Positions 36,879-45,736 of a stretch of DNA of 64,000 bases are shown here, piece by piece. The notes beneath the pieces were generated by a model. It searched no databases. It worked only from the letters and a program-made list of their open reading frames with translations, and was not told the origin of the DNA. Each line of letters opens with the position of its first letter. The stretch's first letter is position 1. Source of the DNA: Proteiniphilum saccharofermentans (GTDB lineage Bacteria; Bacteroidota; Bacteroidia; Bacteroidales; Dysgonomonadaceae); contig NZ_LT605205.1 in NCBI RefSeq assembly GCF_900095135.1, positions 186,001 to 250,000 on the forward strand, in the 5' to 3' direction. The translations under genes and the position numbers were made by a program.

Positions 36879-39335
36879 TTAAAATTTTGTTTTATTGCTC
36901 AAATCATAGGTAGTTCCCGCGGTGGTTGGGAAAGAAAATGTTTTCCCGTTGTATTTCACCACGCAATCGTTTCCCGACTCAGAGGTGATCTTCAATGATG
37001 TGATTTTTCCATCATTCCATTCTGCTTCTATTTCAAAATTTCCCCGGGCTTTGATCCCTTTAAAGCTGCCGCTGGTCCAGGCATCAGGGAGTGAAGGCAA
37101 TAATTCGATATAACCACCGTGACTTTGCACGAGCATCTCGGTCATTCCTGAAGTAGCACCAAAGTTCCCGTCGATCTGGAAGGGCGGGTGGGTATCGAAC
37201 AGATTTGTCAGTGTAGATTCTTTCAATATTTCCTGCACCAGTTTATGAGCACGGTTACCGTCATGCAGTCGCGCCCAGAAATTTATTTTCCACGCTTTAC
37301 TCCAGCCTGTACCCCCATCGCCACGCGTATTCAGTGTGGTTTGCATCGCTTTTGCATATAGGTCCTCCTCCGCACTTCTGCCTGATACGATCCTGCTTCC
37401 CGGATGCAACCAGTGTAAATGGTTGACGTGCCGATGCCCATTGTCGCCCGTAATGTCCATCAGCAACTCATCTTTCCATTCCATCAGTTGTCCGGCAAGA
37501 CCGATCCGGGGTCCGGCCAACTGATCCTTTGCCTTCTTTATCTCCTGTAATTCCGGAGTATCATATTTTAATGTATCGCTTGCCTTGATTACCATATCGA
37601 ACAGTTCCCATATAATGGCCTGATCGGCTGATGCGCCAAGCGAATAGGGGCCATGTTCAGGTGAATAAGAGGGATTCGCGACAAGAGTTCCGTCGCGGGA
37701 ATCGCACCAGAGATTATCTACCCAGAATAATGCGGCATCTGTCATGATCGGGTAGTAGTCCCTCAGGAATTCTATGTCCTGATTGAACTGATAATACTCC
37801 CAGATATCCTGGCACATCCAGGCAGCGGCAGCCGGAAAGTAAAATGCTGTGTACCAGTTTCCGGGGGCGGTATTACCCCAGATATTATTTTCATGATGAA
37901 TGACCCAGCCTCTCACCGGACTTCCGTCTTGTTTACAATAATAATGTTGCGCGGTAAGTCTTCCCCGCGAAACAAGGCTTTTGGTATATTCAATGACCGG
38001 TATATGGCAGTCGGACAGATTGGTTTGTTGGGCCAGCCAATAATTCATCTGGACATTAATGTTGGTATGATAGTCGGCATTCCATGGAGGGGTTAATCCT
38101 TTTGCCCAGATCCCCTGAAGATTGGCGGGCAATGAGCCTTTTCGGGAAGATGAAATCAATAGATAGCGTCCAAATTGATAATACAACTGCTCGAGGTATA
38201 AATTTTCTGCGGGTGTATTGGTACCGTCTTTATATCCTTTTAATAACTCATCAGTAGTCTTATTATTGATGTTAGCCGCATTGCCCAATGAAATACTCAT
38301 CCTGCCGTACAGTGATTTATAATCCCGAATATGTGTGTCCAACAATTGGGTATAGGTTTTTTGAACTGCTTTATGTATTGTGTTTTCAACTGTGTTGCGG
38401 GGATTGATGCTGGAAAAATAATTGAAACCAGCATTCATCGACTGATGGTAATTGGTTGCGGCCGAGGAGATCAGCAATATTTCGTCGGCATTTTTCACCT
38501 TGATTTGGTTACCGTCATTACTTATCGTTCCGCCTGTAGGGATGATTATCATTTGCTGGACAAACTTCAAGCCGTCGTCGCCATGGTCAGCCGGCCTCCC
38601 TTCCAGGGTAATAACGTTATCTCTCACGCTTATAAGGATGCTTTCCTGCGGCGATGTGAAATAAAATGTATGTGAAAGTGAACCTCTTTTATCAGCCGTA
38701 AGACGAATGACAATTATATTGTCGGGATGGCTGACGAAATATTCACGTGTGTAATTTATTCCATTTTGGAGATACGTCGTTTTAGCAACCGCATTGTCGA
38801 TATCCAGTTCACGTGCGTACCGGGAATAACCGGCAGATGTTGCCGGATTCGAGCCAATGTGGATGTTGCTCAATTGCTGATAGGAACCAAAATCGTCTCT
38901 GTTCCCCGTCAGGTCCAGGATATGGCTTTTCAACCCGTCGTCTTCAGGAGCATAATCATGTGCGATAACTTTTCCGTTTGCATCTATTCCTGCGGACTGT
39001 GTAGCTGTGAAATCCGTCATTTTCTCCTGTAAAGTATTTCTGATATGTTGCAAAGTACGATGGTTTTCAGCAGGCGTTCTCCGGTGCCCGCCGTTGTAAT
39101 CAGGATTTTTACCCGGTCCGCCTGACCATAATGTTTTTTCATTCACAAGAATAACATCTTCGTCGACACCGCCGAAGACCATTGCACCTATGTGGCCGTT
39201 GCCAACCGGCAGAGCTTCATTTTCCCAATTTGTAGCGGGAGAATTATAGTGCGTCTTTAATGCGGGATTCTGCCCCCAGGTCAACACTATACTGCCTGTC
39301 AGGAAAAAAGATGTAATCAGTTTTTTTAGTTTCAT
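36879..39335 (-). CDS. GH95 alpha-L-fucosidase-type enzyme
   Basis: About 818 residues from MKLKKLITSFFLTGSIVL, a good signal peptide; the longer frame from 39365 is rejected. GH95 features: ALPVGNGHIGAMVFGG and VNEKTLWSGGPG in the N-terminal beta domain, the catalytic helical barrel with WNADYHTNINVQMNYW (the N-x-N pair used by GH95), NPSYSPEHGPYSLGASADQ with the acid region, and PPFQIDGNFGATSGMTEML near the C-terminus. It removes alpha-1,2-fucose (some members act on alpha-galactosides). With GH92 it would trim fucosylated, mannose-rich glycans. Confidence 0.92.
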   Translation of the reverse strand: MKLKKLITSFFLTGSIVLTWGQNPALKTHYNSPATNWENEALPVGNGHIGAMVFGGVDEDVILVNEKTLWSGGPGKNPDYNGGHRRTPAENHRTLQHIRNTLQEKMTDFTATQSAGIDANGKVIAHDYAPEDDGLKSHILDLTGNRDDFGSYQQLSNIHIGSNPATSAGYSRYARELDIDNAVAKTTYLQNGINYTREYFVSHPDNIIVIRLTADKRGSLSHTFYFTSPQESILISVRDNVITLEGRPADHGDDGLKFVQQMIIIPTGGTISNDGNQIKVKNADEILLISSAATNYHQSMNAGFNYFSSINPRNTVENTIHKAVQKTYTQLLDTHIRDYKSLYGRMSISLGNAANINNKTTDELLKGYKDGTNTPAENLYLEQLYYQFGRYLLISSSRKGSLPANLQGIWAKGLTPPWNADYHTNINVQMNYWLAQQTNLSDCHIPVIEYTKSLVSRGRLTAQHYYCKQDGSPVRGWVIHHENNIWGNTAPGNWYTAFYFPAAAAWMCQDIWEYYQFNQDIEFLRDYYPIMTDAALFWVDNLWCDSRDGTLVANPSYSPEHGPYSLGASADQAIIWELFDMVIKASDTLKYDTPELQEIKKAKDQLAGPRIGLAGQLMEWKDELLMDITGDNGHRHVNHLHWLHPGSRIVSGRSAEEDLYAKAMQTTLNTRGDGGTGWSKAWKINFWARLHDGNRAHKLVQEILKESTLTNLFDTHPPFQIDGNFGATSGMTEMLVQSHGGYIELLPSLPDAWTSGSFKGIKARGNFEIEAEWNDGKITSLKITSESGNDCVVKYNGKTFSFPTTAGTTYDLSNKTKF

Positions 39336-39364
39336 TTTATTTAGAATTAAGACTCTTAGAGTCA

Positions 39365-39453
39365 TGAATCAAGACTTCTTAAACTAAAAGTGAAAAATGA
39401 AAAATTTGGGATCCCGGACTTATGTCGCATTGATCCATTGGTAATTAGTAATT
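39365..39453 (-). repeat. Duplicated upstream element, copy 2
   Basis: An 89-base segment aligning with 33197-33291, placed 30 bases upstream of the GH95 ATG in the same orientation as copy 1. It may be a shared leader or a piece of an old duplication. Confidence 0.65.
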
Positions 39454-39489
39454 GCTAATTCAAATCACTTTTCTGCCTTCCCACTTTAT

Positions 39490-40737
39490 TTAATGCTGCG
39501 GATGCTGGTTATTCAGCCGCAGGCCAAGGCCTAACATCAGGTAGTTAGGCGTATCAAAATTCTGCAGGTTATACCCGATATGAATAAACGAGTAACGCGT
39601 GACTTTTATTTTTAAAGCCAATATCTGATAAAACCCTTTAAGGTCTCCACCGCCGTGCAACAGGTTGGCTCCGATACCCACTCCCACGTCGAAATAGGGC
39701 ATCACATATTCTGCCCGGGCGGAAAGTCCCAGCGCCAGTTGTTTATTCACCGCAGGTTTATAAAATGTATATCCGGGATTTGGGTCGCCGTAGGAGATGA
39801 TGTAATCTTCGGTAAATATGTTGGCGCTGCTGTCATATACCCCGTCTAACGATGCTCCTACTCGCAGTTTGTATCCCAGGTTGTACATGGGGTTGATGTT
39901 GAATCCAAGCACGGTGTACTTGTCAGGCGAAGCCATTGGTTCCCCATCGAAGACGATCCCTTTGCGCCGCCAGGAACCGAATAATACTACATCGTAACTG
40001 ATATGGTGGGGGAAATCCCTTATAAGAGAGGTGTAACCGGGTAAGCCTTGTGAGAGGTAGTTTACCTGTCGGTTGATATTATAGGTGATCCCCGCTTTTA
40101 TATCTGTCGCATTCAATCCTGCATTAGGGAATTTGGTATTTCCGTTAGAGAAATGAGTGAAAGTGACGCCGTAAATAAGATCGAAATACCGGGAAAGAAG
40201 ATACCTGAAATAAAAGTTTACGTTCATATAGGCATTGACCTTTGATCCGACCATTCCGTTGTAAGGATTTTTGTCATAGTCGTAAGGATTCCATCCGGTC
40301 GACAGCCCGAAATTCCATTCATAATCGAACGACAGGCGAGGAGTGATCTCGGCAAGGGTCGCTCCCTGAAATAGATAGGCCGCTTTCGGGTTCCCGATCT
40401 CACGAGAATTTTCAAAGTTATAATAGGCAAACCCGATTCCTTGATAAGCGCCGCGGTAGATCTGTCCGGTACGGCTGTCGGGATGGAACTGAAAAGCATA
40501 TTTCAGGTGAGAGGAAAAGGCATACCTGATCGGTCGGGATTGCTCATTCTCTCCCCTCAGGAATTTGTTGGTGGGAATGATGTAACCCGGACGGCCTCCT
40601 ATTTCTAACCGGTGAATAAGAGTTGGCCGGTCGGAGTAAACCGAATCGGGATAGAGTTGTGACCGCACGCCTCCTGTGTTCCAGAAAAACAGGATGGTAA
40701 GAAGGAGTATGCTTCTATTGATCTTTGTTTTGCTCAT
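39490..40737 (-). CDS. PagL-like lipid A deacylase / acyloxyacyl hydrolase family
   Basis: 415 residues with a signal peptide (RSILLLTILFFWNTGGVRSQ). The protein is beta-rich with aromatic girdles, and carries FTHFSNGNTKFPNAGLNATD (about 210-229), close to the His-Ser catalytic region of PagL-type 3-O-deacylases (HxSNG...PNxG). PagL sits in the outer membrane and removes an acyl chain from lipid A. The protein is about twice as long as classical PagL; the extra C-terminal half is also barrel-like. It lies 57 bases downstream of argS on the same strand. Confidence 0.75.
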   Translation of the reverse strand: MSKTKINRSILLLTILFFWNTGGVRSQLYPDSVYSDRPTLIHRLEIGGRPGYIIPTNKFLRGENEQSRPIRYAFSSHLKYAFQFHPDSRTGQIYRGAYQGIGFAYYNFENSREIGNPKAAYLFQGATLAEITPRLSFDYEWNFGLSTGWNPYDYDKNPYNGMVGSKVNAYMNVNFYFRYLLSRYFDLIYGVTFTHFSNGNTKFPNAGLNATDIKAGITYNINRQVNYLSQGLPGYTSLIRDFPHHISYDVVLFGSWRRKGIVFDGEPMASPDKYTVLGFNINPMYNLGYKLRVGASLDGVYDSSANIFTEDYIISYGDPNPGYTFYKPAVNKQLALGLSARAEYVMPYFDVGVGIGANLLHGGGDLKGFYQILALKIKVTRYSFIHIGYNLQNFDTPNYLMLGLGLRLNNQHPQH

Positions 40738-40794
40738 AGCGCTTCCGATATGGCAGATCCCGGACTTCCGACTGAATCAATTCTTCAGTTAGTA

Positions 40795-42588
40795 TTACAT
40801 CCGTTCGGGTACATCTATGCCAAATAATTTCATTCCTTTTTTGATGGTCAGGGCTATATTTTTTGACAATAACAACCGGAAATCACGTAATGAGCTGTTC
40901 TCTTCACGAAGGATGGAGAAATCGTGGTAGAACTGGTTGAACTCTTTTGCCAGTTCGTACACATAGTTCCCGATGAGAGAGACATTGTATTCGGTGCCTG
41001 CCTGTTTCACCACCGCATCGAATTCCGCGAGTAACTGTACCAGCCCTTCTTCTTTCCCGGAAAGGGTGAGGGTGTTCTCCAGTCTTTCAGGAATAGTGAT
41101 GCCCTGTTCACTGGCTTTGCGCAGGACGGATTGTATACGTGCGTGCGTGTATTGAATGAATGGCCCTGTGTTCCCGTTAAAATCGATCGATTCTTTCGGA
41201 TTAAAGGTCATGTTTTTCTTCGGGTCTACTTTCAGTATAAAGTATTTGAGGGCGCCCATACCTACCATCTCTGCGATTTTATCCGCTTCTTCGGTAGATA
41301 TACCATCCAGTTTACCCAATTCTTTCGATGTCTCACGGGCAGTTTCCACCATTTCGGTCATCAGGTCGTCGGCATCGACCACTGTCCCTTCACGCGATTT
41401 CATTTTTCCTTCGGGTAGTTCCACCATGCCGTAAGAGAAGTGTACGAGTCCTTTGCCAAACTCAAATCCAAGCATGTCGAGAAGAATGGAAAGTACCTGG
41501 AAATGATAGTTCTGTTCATTCCCCACCACATAGATCATGGTGTCGATGGGATAGTCGTCAAACCGTAATTTGGCTGTACCGATATCCTGCGTCATATAGA
41601 CCGATGTCCCGTCGGCACGTAGTAGCAGCTTGTGATCCAGCCCGTAGGGAGTTAGGTCGGCCCATACCGATCCATCTTCTTTCCGGTAGAAAAGTCCTTG
41701 ATTCAGACCTCGCAGTACCTCTTCTTTTCCGGCAAGATAGGTCTCCGATTCATAATAGATTTTATCGAATGATACTCCCATTCGGTGGTAGGTCTCGTCA
41801 AATCCTGCATATACCCACTCGTTCATCCGCTTCCACAGGTTGACGGTCTCTTCGTCCCCGGCTTCCCATTTGCGTAACATTTCGCGGGCTTCCGCCATCA
41901 GTTGCGACTGTTCCTCGGCATCCTCTTTCGACATGCCTTTTTCCTGTAATGAACCCAATTCCTCTTTATATTTTTTATCGAACAACACATAATAGTCGCC
42001 GATCAGGTGATCCCCCTTTTTACCGGAAGATTCGGGCGTTTCGCCGTTGCCCCACTTCTGCCAGGCCAGCATCGATTTGCAGATATGGATACCCCGGTCG
42101 TTCACGATATTGGTTTTTACCACCCGTTTTCCGTTAGCTGCCAATACTTCGCACAACGAATGTCCCAGGAGGTTGTTTCGCACATGCCCCAGGTGCAATG
42201 GTTTATTGGTGTTGGGGGAAGAGTACTCTATCATATAGAGTGGTGCATCATCCGCTACAGGTGTGAAACCGTAATCAGGTTCTCCGTCGATCTGTTCCAA
42301 TAACCGGAGCCAGGCTTCTGCCGTAATTTCCAGATTCAGAAATCCTTTGATTACATTGAATCCGGAGACGATATCTGCGTTTTCCGTTAACCAGGAACCT
42401 ATTTCCTGTGCCGTCTCTTCCGGTTTCTTCCGGGAGATTTTTAGCAAAGGGAAGGTGACGAGCGTGTAGTGCCCTTTAAACTCTTTCTTTGTTTTTTGAA
42501 GCGTGATTTGCGACGTTTCCACGTCTTCGTGATAAAGTTCTTTTATTGCGCGGATAATGACATCCTGAAGATTATTCTCGATATGCAT
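40795..42588 (-). CDS. argS: Arginine--tRNA ligase
   Basis: About 597 residues from MHIENNLQDVI, a typical Bacteroidetes ArgS start. The longer frame from 42615 begins inside the promoter and is rejected. Class I signature: NTNKPLHLGHVRNN (HLGH form of HIGH); the KMSKS-equivalent region is LPEGKMKSREG. An N-terminal additional domain recognises tRNA (about 1-110) and a C-terminal DALR domain binds the anticodon (ALTIKKGMKLFGIDVPERM). It charges tRNA-Arg in the cytoplasm. Confidence 0.97.
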   Translation of the reverse strand: MHIENNLQDVIIRAIKELYHEDVETSQITLQKTKKEFKGHYTLVTFPLLKISRKKPEETAQEIGSWLTENADIVSGFNVIKGFLNLEITAEAWLRLLEQIDGEPDYGFTPVADDAPLYMIEYSSPNTNKPLHLGHVRNNLLGHSLCEVLAANGKRVVKTNIVNDRGIHICKSMLAWQKWGNGETPESSGKKGDHLIGDYYVLFDKKYKEELGSLQEKGMSKEDAEEQSQLMAEAREMLRKWEAGDEETVNLWKRMNEWVYAGFDETYHRMGVSFDKIYYESETYLAGKEEVLRGLNQGLFYRKEDGSVWADLTPYGLDHKLLLRADGTSVYMTQDIGTAKLRFDDYPIDTMIYVVGNEQNYHFQVLSILLDMLGFEFGKGLVHFSYGMVELPEGKMKSREGTVVDADDLMTEMVETARETSKELGKLDGISTEEADKIAEMVGMGALKYFILKVDPKKNMTFNPKESIDFNGNTGPFIQYTHARIQSVLRKASEQGITIPERLENTLTLSGKEEGLVQLLAEFDAVVKQAGTEYNVSLIGNYVYELAKEFNQFYHDFSILREENSSLRDFRLLLSKNIALTIKKGMKLFGIDVPERM

Positions 42589-42614
42589 ATCTTGATATTG
42601 CTGTTTTAGAGACA

Positions 42615-42622
42615 CAAAAGTA
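42615..42622 (-). promoter_or_regulatory. -7 element of argS
   Basis: Minus-strand TACTTTTG matches TAnnTTTG, 27 bases before the ATG at 42588. It overlaps the longer ORF start, which decides for the downstream ATG. No clear -33. Confidence 0.6.
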
Positions 42623-42817
42623 GTAAAAAATAATGGAAAACCGTTGCTTCTATCTGCCTGTAAACTCCATTGATAGGTACTTCAATTTCTCATCCATATT
42701 TTTTAGATTATTGATTAAGGAATATTTTCAATATTTCGGAAATAATAATTAATTCCGCCACTGGATTTATACACAATATCAATCGTATGAAATCTTATTT
42801 GTGTTGTAATCATTCTT

Positions 42818-42925
42818 ATGTCGGAGCTTAATGCATGGCAAGTCTCCTTTTTTATGAAAAGAAAAGATGAGGTAGCGAAGCAGGTTGCGGATAGGATCAT
42901 TCAATCCATTGCCATCGAAAGTTAA
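42818..42925 (+). CDS. Short ORF of uncertain status
   Basis: A 35-residue frame in the argS-tcdA gap: MSELNAWQVSFFMKRKDEVA, then KQVADRIIQSIAIES. Its amphipathic end looks protein-like, but there is no promoter, the frame is short, and it overlaps the tcdA stop by 4 bases tail to tail. It could be a gene remnant or chance. No family recognised. Confidence 0.2.
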   Translation: MSELNAWQVSFFMKRKDEVAKQVADRIIQSIAIES

Positions 42926-43692
42926 AGGAATGGTGATTGGTTACCGGAATTCCCGTTCTTCATGATATCCTGAATTACCAGGCCTGAGAGGGTGAAGCCG
43001 AAGACGGCGGTCACCTGCACCATGGTGCCGTTGGTCTGCGCTTTACGGAAACTGCCTTTCTCATCGGCATCGGGCAGGGCTTCTGTGCCTATGTTGGAGA
43101 GTCGTTCCTCGCTGTAGACACACAAGATCGGTTTTTGTAGTTTTGCTCCTTTCCGCAGGCGGTCACGTAATGCCGATGCCAGCTTGCATCCACGTACTTT
43201 CCAGAACTCCGCTACCCTGATTTGTTGCGGATCTATCTTGAGTGCTGCACCCATAGAGGAGAAGACAGTGGCTCCGCTTTCCGATGCTGCGGTGAGCAGA
43301 TGCGTCTTGTGTGCGAGTGAGTCGATAGCGTCGATCACATAATCATACTGTTCCAATTGAAATGAAGAGGATGAGCCGGCACTGTAAATTTCCGGGATTG
43401 CATTGATAGTGGCGAAGGGGTTGATTTCCTGTAGCCGCTTTTTAAGTACCTCCACTTTCAACTGTCCAATTGTTTGGGTAGTAGCAGGTAGTTGACGATT
43501 GCTGTTGGCAACGGCCACTTTATCTGAGTCGACAATAGTAAGGTGCATTATTCCGCTCCGGATCAATCCTTCGGCACACCAACTGCCTACACCGCCCACC
43601 CCGAAAAGTATTACTTTTTTTGTGGCGAGCGACTGCATTGCTTCCCTGCCGATCAGCAGTTCTGTACGGGCAAATAGTTCGTTGTACTCCAT
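42922..43692 (-). CDS. tcdA: tRNA threonylcarbamoyladenosine dehydratase (TcdA/CsdL type)
   Basis: About 256 residues from MEYNELFARTELLIG. An E1-like/ThiF fold: nucleotide-binding VILFGVGGVGSWCAEGLIR, HLTIVDSDKVAVANSNRQ, then DYVIDAIDSLAHKTHLL and SSMGAALKIDPQQIRVAEFW. TcdA uses ATP to cyclise t6A to ct6A at position 37 of ANN-decoding tRNAs. The ThiS/MoeB-type zinc cysteines are absent, which favours TcdA over MoeB. The start follows a -7 element at 43713-43720. Confidence 0.92.
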   Translation of the reverse strand: MEYNELFARTELLIGREAMQSLATKKVILFGVGGVGSWCAEGLIRSGIMHLTIVDSDKVAVANSNRQLPATTQTIGQLKVEVLKKRLQEINPFATINAIPEIYSAGSSSSFQLEQYDYVIDAIDSLAHKTHLLTAASESGATVFSSMGAALKIDPQQIRVAEFWKVRGCKLASALRDRLRKGAKLQKPILCVYSEERLSNIGTEALPDADEKGSFRKAQTNGTMVQVTAVFGFTLSGLVIQDIMKNGNSGNQSPFL

Positions 43693-43712
43693 TTTTGTTT
43701 TCAAATCGCGCA

Positions 43713-43720
43713 CAAAAGTA
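43713..43720 (-). promoter_or_regulatory. -7 element of tcdA
   Basis: Minus-strand TACTTTTG, 20 bases before the ATG at 43692. It coincides with the end of the longer ORF, so the shorter start is preferred. No -33 recognised. Confidence 0.55.
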
Positions 43721-43767
43721 ATAATGAAACAATATAGCGTTATCTCAAAGGTGAAAAACTATCGGTA

Positions 43768-45669
43768 TTATTGATCGCGATCGCTGAGTTCGAGCCAGCG
43801 CATTGTTTTCTCATCAATAAGATCGATCAGTTCGGACAGGCGGTTCGATTTGGCCATCAGTTTTTCTGTGGACAGGTTTCCGGAGGAGAGTTCGTTGGTG
43901 ATACGTTCTTTTTCCGCTTCCATTTGTTCTATCTCCTGTTCGAGTGATTCGAACTCCTGTTTTTCCTTAAACGAAAGTTTTTTCTTCTCTTCAGGCCTTT
44001 TCCGGTGGGGTGGCGTTTCCGGTACTGAAGTGGAGGTTTTGGGGCCGCCGCCAGCCGTTTTTTCCTCTTTTGCTGTTTTTTTCTCTTCTGCCACTTTCCA
44101 TTCCCGGTATTGCGTATAGTTCCCCGGAAAGTCCTGAATCTGTGCGTTGCCATGGAATACCAGCAGGTGATCTACCACCTTATCCATAAAATAGCGGTCA
44201 TGCGACACTACGATAAGGCATCCCTTGAAGCCTGCAAGATACTCTTCTAATATATTCAGCGTAAGAATGTCAAGGTCATTGGTCGGCTCGTCCAGTACTA
44301 AAAAATTGGGATTTTTGATCAGTACCGTACAGAGGTAGAGTCGTCGTTTTTCACCCCCGCTGAGTTTATATACATAATTATGTTGTTTCTCGGGCGGGAA
44401 GAGGAAGTGTTGCAGGAATTGGGAGGCGGTCAGGCGGTGGCCGTCACCCAGGTCGATCACTTCGGCAATAGCCTGTACCACATCGATCACTTTTGTCTGT
44501 TCGTCGAATTGCAATCCATCCTGGCTGTAATAGCCGAAATTGACCGTTTCGCCGATATCAAAACCGCCGCTGTCGGGTTCTTCCACTCCCAGCAGCATCT
44601 TCACAAATGTGGATTTTCCTGTACCGTTATTTCCCACGACACCCATCTTTTCATAACGGGTGAAGATATAGTTGAATTTTTCGGTAATCCTGACGTTGCC
44701 GAACCGCTTGCTGACCTCTTTTGCCTCGAAGATCTTTTTCCCGATATAGCTGCCCTTTGCGGCCAGGCGGATATTTTGCCCATCCTTTTTCTGCTGGGCT
44801 TTCTCTTCGAGCGAATAAAATGCATCGATACGCGATTTGGCTTTGGTGCCCCTGGCCTGTGGTTGCCGCCGCATCCAGTCCAACTCTTTCCTCAGCAGAT
44901 TCCTGGCCTTTTCGGTTTCGGCATTTTGTGCCATGACCCGCTCATCCCGTTTTTCTAAATAGTAGGAATAGTTACCTTTATAAGAAAAAACCTGTTTGTT
45001 ATCAATCTCCAATATCTGGTTGCAGACCCGGTCGAGGAAATAGCGGTCGTGTGTGACCATCAGCAGGCTGATATTGTTGCGCGTGAGATGCTCTTCCAGC
45101 CACTCCACCATCTCAAGGTCGAGGTGGTTGGTCGGCTCATCCATGATCAGCAGTTCCGGTTCACTGATCAGCACATTGGCCAGCGCCACCCGTTTCACTT
45201 GTCCGCCCGAGAGTTCCCCTATCTTCTGTTGAAAATCGGTAATCTTTAATTGCGTCAGTATCTGTTTGATGCGCTGCTCGTAATCCCAGGCGTTATGCAG
45301 GTCCATCCCGGCAAGCAAATGGTCTAATCCCTCCTGGTTTCCGGAGGAGATCACCTCTTCATAGCGGGCGATCAGCTTCACTGTCTCATTGTCGGTGCTG
45401 AAGCAGGTCTCTAATACCGTCTTTTCAGGATCGAAAGCCGGCGACTGTTCCAGGTAGGCCAGCCGGATATCGTTGCGGAATACCACCCTCCCATCGTCGT
45501 ACGGTTCTTTTCCGGCAAGGATATTCAACAGGGTGGTCTTACCCGATCCGTTGGGGGCGATCAAACCAATCTTATCCCCTTCGGCAATGCCGAAAGAAAT
45601 GTCGTTGAATAATACTAAGTCACCGAAACTTTTGGTCAGCCGGTCAATTTGAAGAAGGGGTGTGGGCAT
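43768..45669 (-). CDS. ABC-F family ATP-binding protein (Uup-like)
   Basis: About 633 residues from MPTPLLQIDRLTKSFGDLV. Two ABC domains in one chain without membrane segments: Walker A APNGSGKTTLLN with LSGGQVKRVALA and MDEPTNHLDLE; second Walker A GNNGTGKSTFVK with LSGGEKRRLYLC and LDEPTNDLDI. The linker is charged, and a C-terminal coiled coil (about 535-630, rich in E and K) is typical of Uup. ABC-F proteins act on ribosomes or, for Uup, on branched DNA intermediates. The exact subfamily is not certain. Start fixed by the promoter at 45691-45719. Confidence 0.92.
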   Translation of the reverse strand: MPTPLLQIDRLTKSFGDLVLFNDISFGIAEGDKIGLIAPNGSGKTTLLNILAGKEPYDDGRVVFRNDIRLAYLEQSPAFDPEKTVLETCFSTDNETVKLIARYEEVISSGNQEGLDHLLAGMDLHNAWDYEQRIKQILTQLKITDFQQKIGELSGGQVKRVALANVLISEPELLIMDEPTNHLDLEMVEWLEEHLTRNNISLLMVTHDRYFLDRVCNQILEIDNKQVFSYKGNYSYYLEKRDERVMAQNAETEKARNLLRKELDWMRRQPQARGTKAKSRIDAFYSLEEKAQQKKDGQNIRLAAKGSYIGKKIFEAKEVSKRFGNVRITEKFNYIFTRYEKMGVVGNNGTGKSTFVKMLLGVEEPDSGGFDIGETVNFGYYSQDGLQFDEQTKVIDVVQAIAEVIDLGDGHRLTASQFLQHFLFPPEKQHNYVYKLSGGEKRRLYLCTVLIKNPNFLVLDEPTNDLDILTLNILEEYLAGFKGCLIVVSHDRYFMDKVVDHLLVFHGNAQIQDFPGNYTQYREWKVAEEKKTAKEEKTAGGGPKTSTSVPETPPHRKRPEEKKKLSFKEKQEFESLEQEIEQMEAEKERITNELSSGNLSTEKLMAKSNRLSELIDLIDEKTMRWLELSDRDQ

Positions 45670-45690
45670 GCTTCGTCTGTTTTTTGCGTA

Positions 45691-45719
45691 CAAATGTACA
45701 AACTATTTCGTTAAGTCAA
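45691..45719 (-). promoter_or_regulatory. Promoter of the ABC-F gene
   Basis: On the minus strand TTG (45719-45717) and TACATTTG (45698-45691) with an 18-base spacer. It overlaps the longer ORF start at 45693, so the ATG at 45669 is chosen. The -33 side lies in a partial dispersed repeat (45701-45735). Confidence 0.7.
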
Positions 45720-45735
45720 ATGAACAGGGCCAACC
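45701..45735 (+). repeat. Partial dispersed intergenic repeat
   Basis: AACTATTTCGTTAAGTCAAA then TGAACAGGGCCAA matches the first half of the 53443-53510 copy (GACTATTTTATAAGCCAAAT, GAGCAGAG). Confidence 0.5.
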
Positions 45736-45736
45736 C

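Noticed and set aside
41328-41843. 171-residue plus-strand frame and several other long antisense frames (for example 44380-44958, 56312-57010)
   Set aside because: Shadows of argS, the ABC-F gene and the S41 protease; biased composition and no domain signatures.
42715-42900. 61-residue minus-strand frame in the argS-tcdA gap
   Set aside because: No start context and no recognisable pattern; overlaps another weak frame on the other strand.
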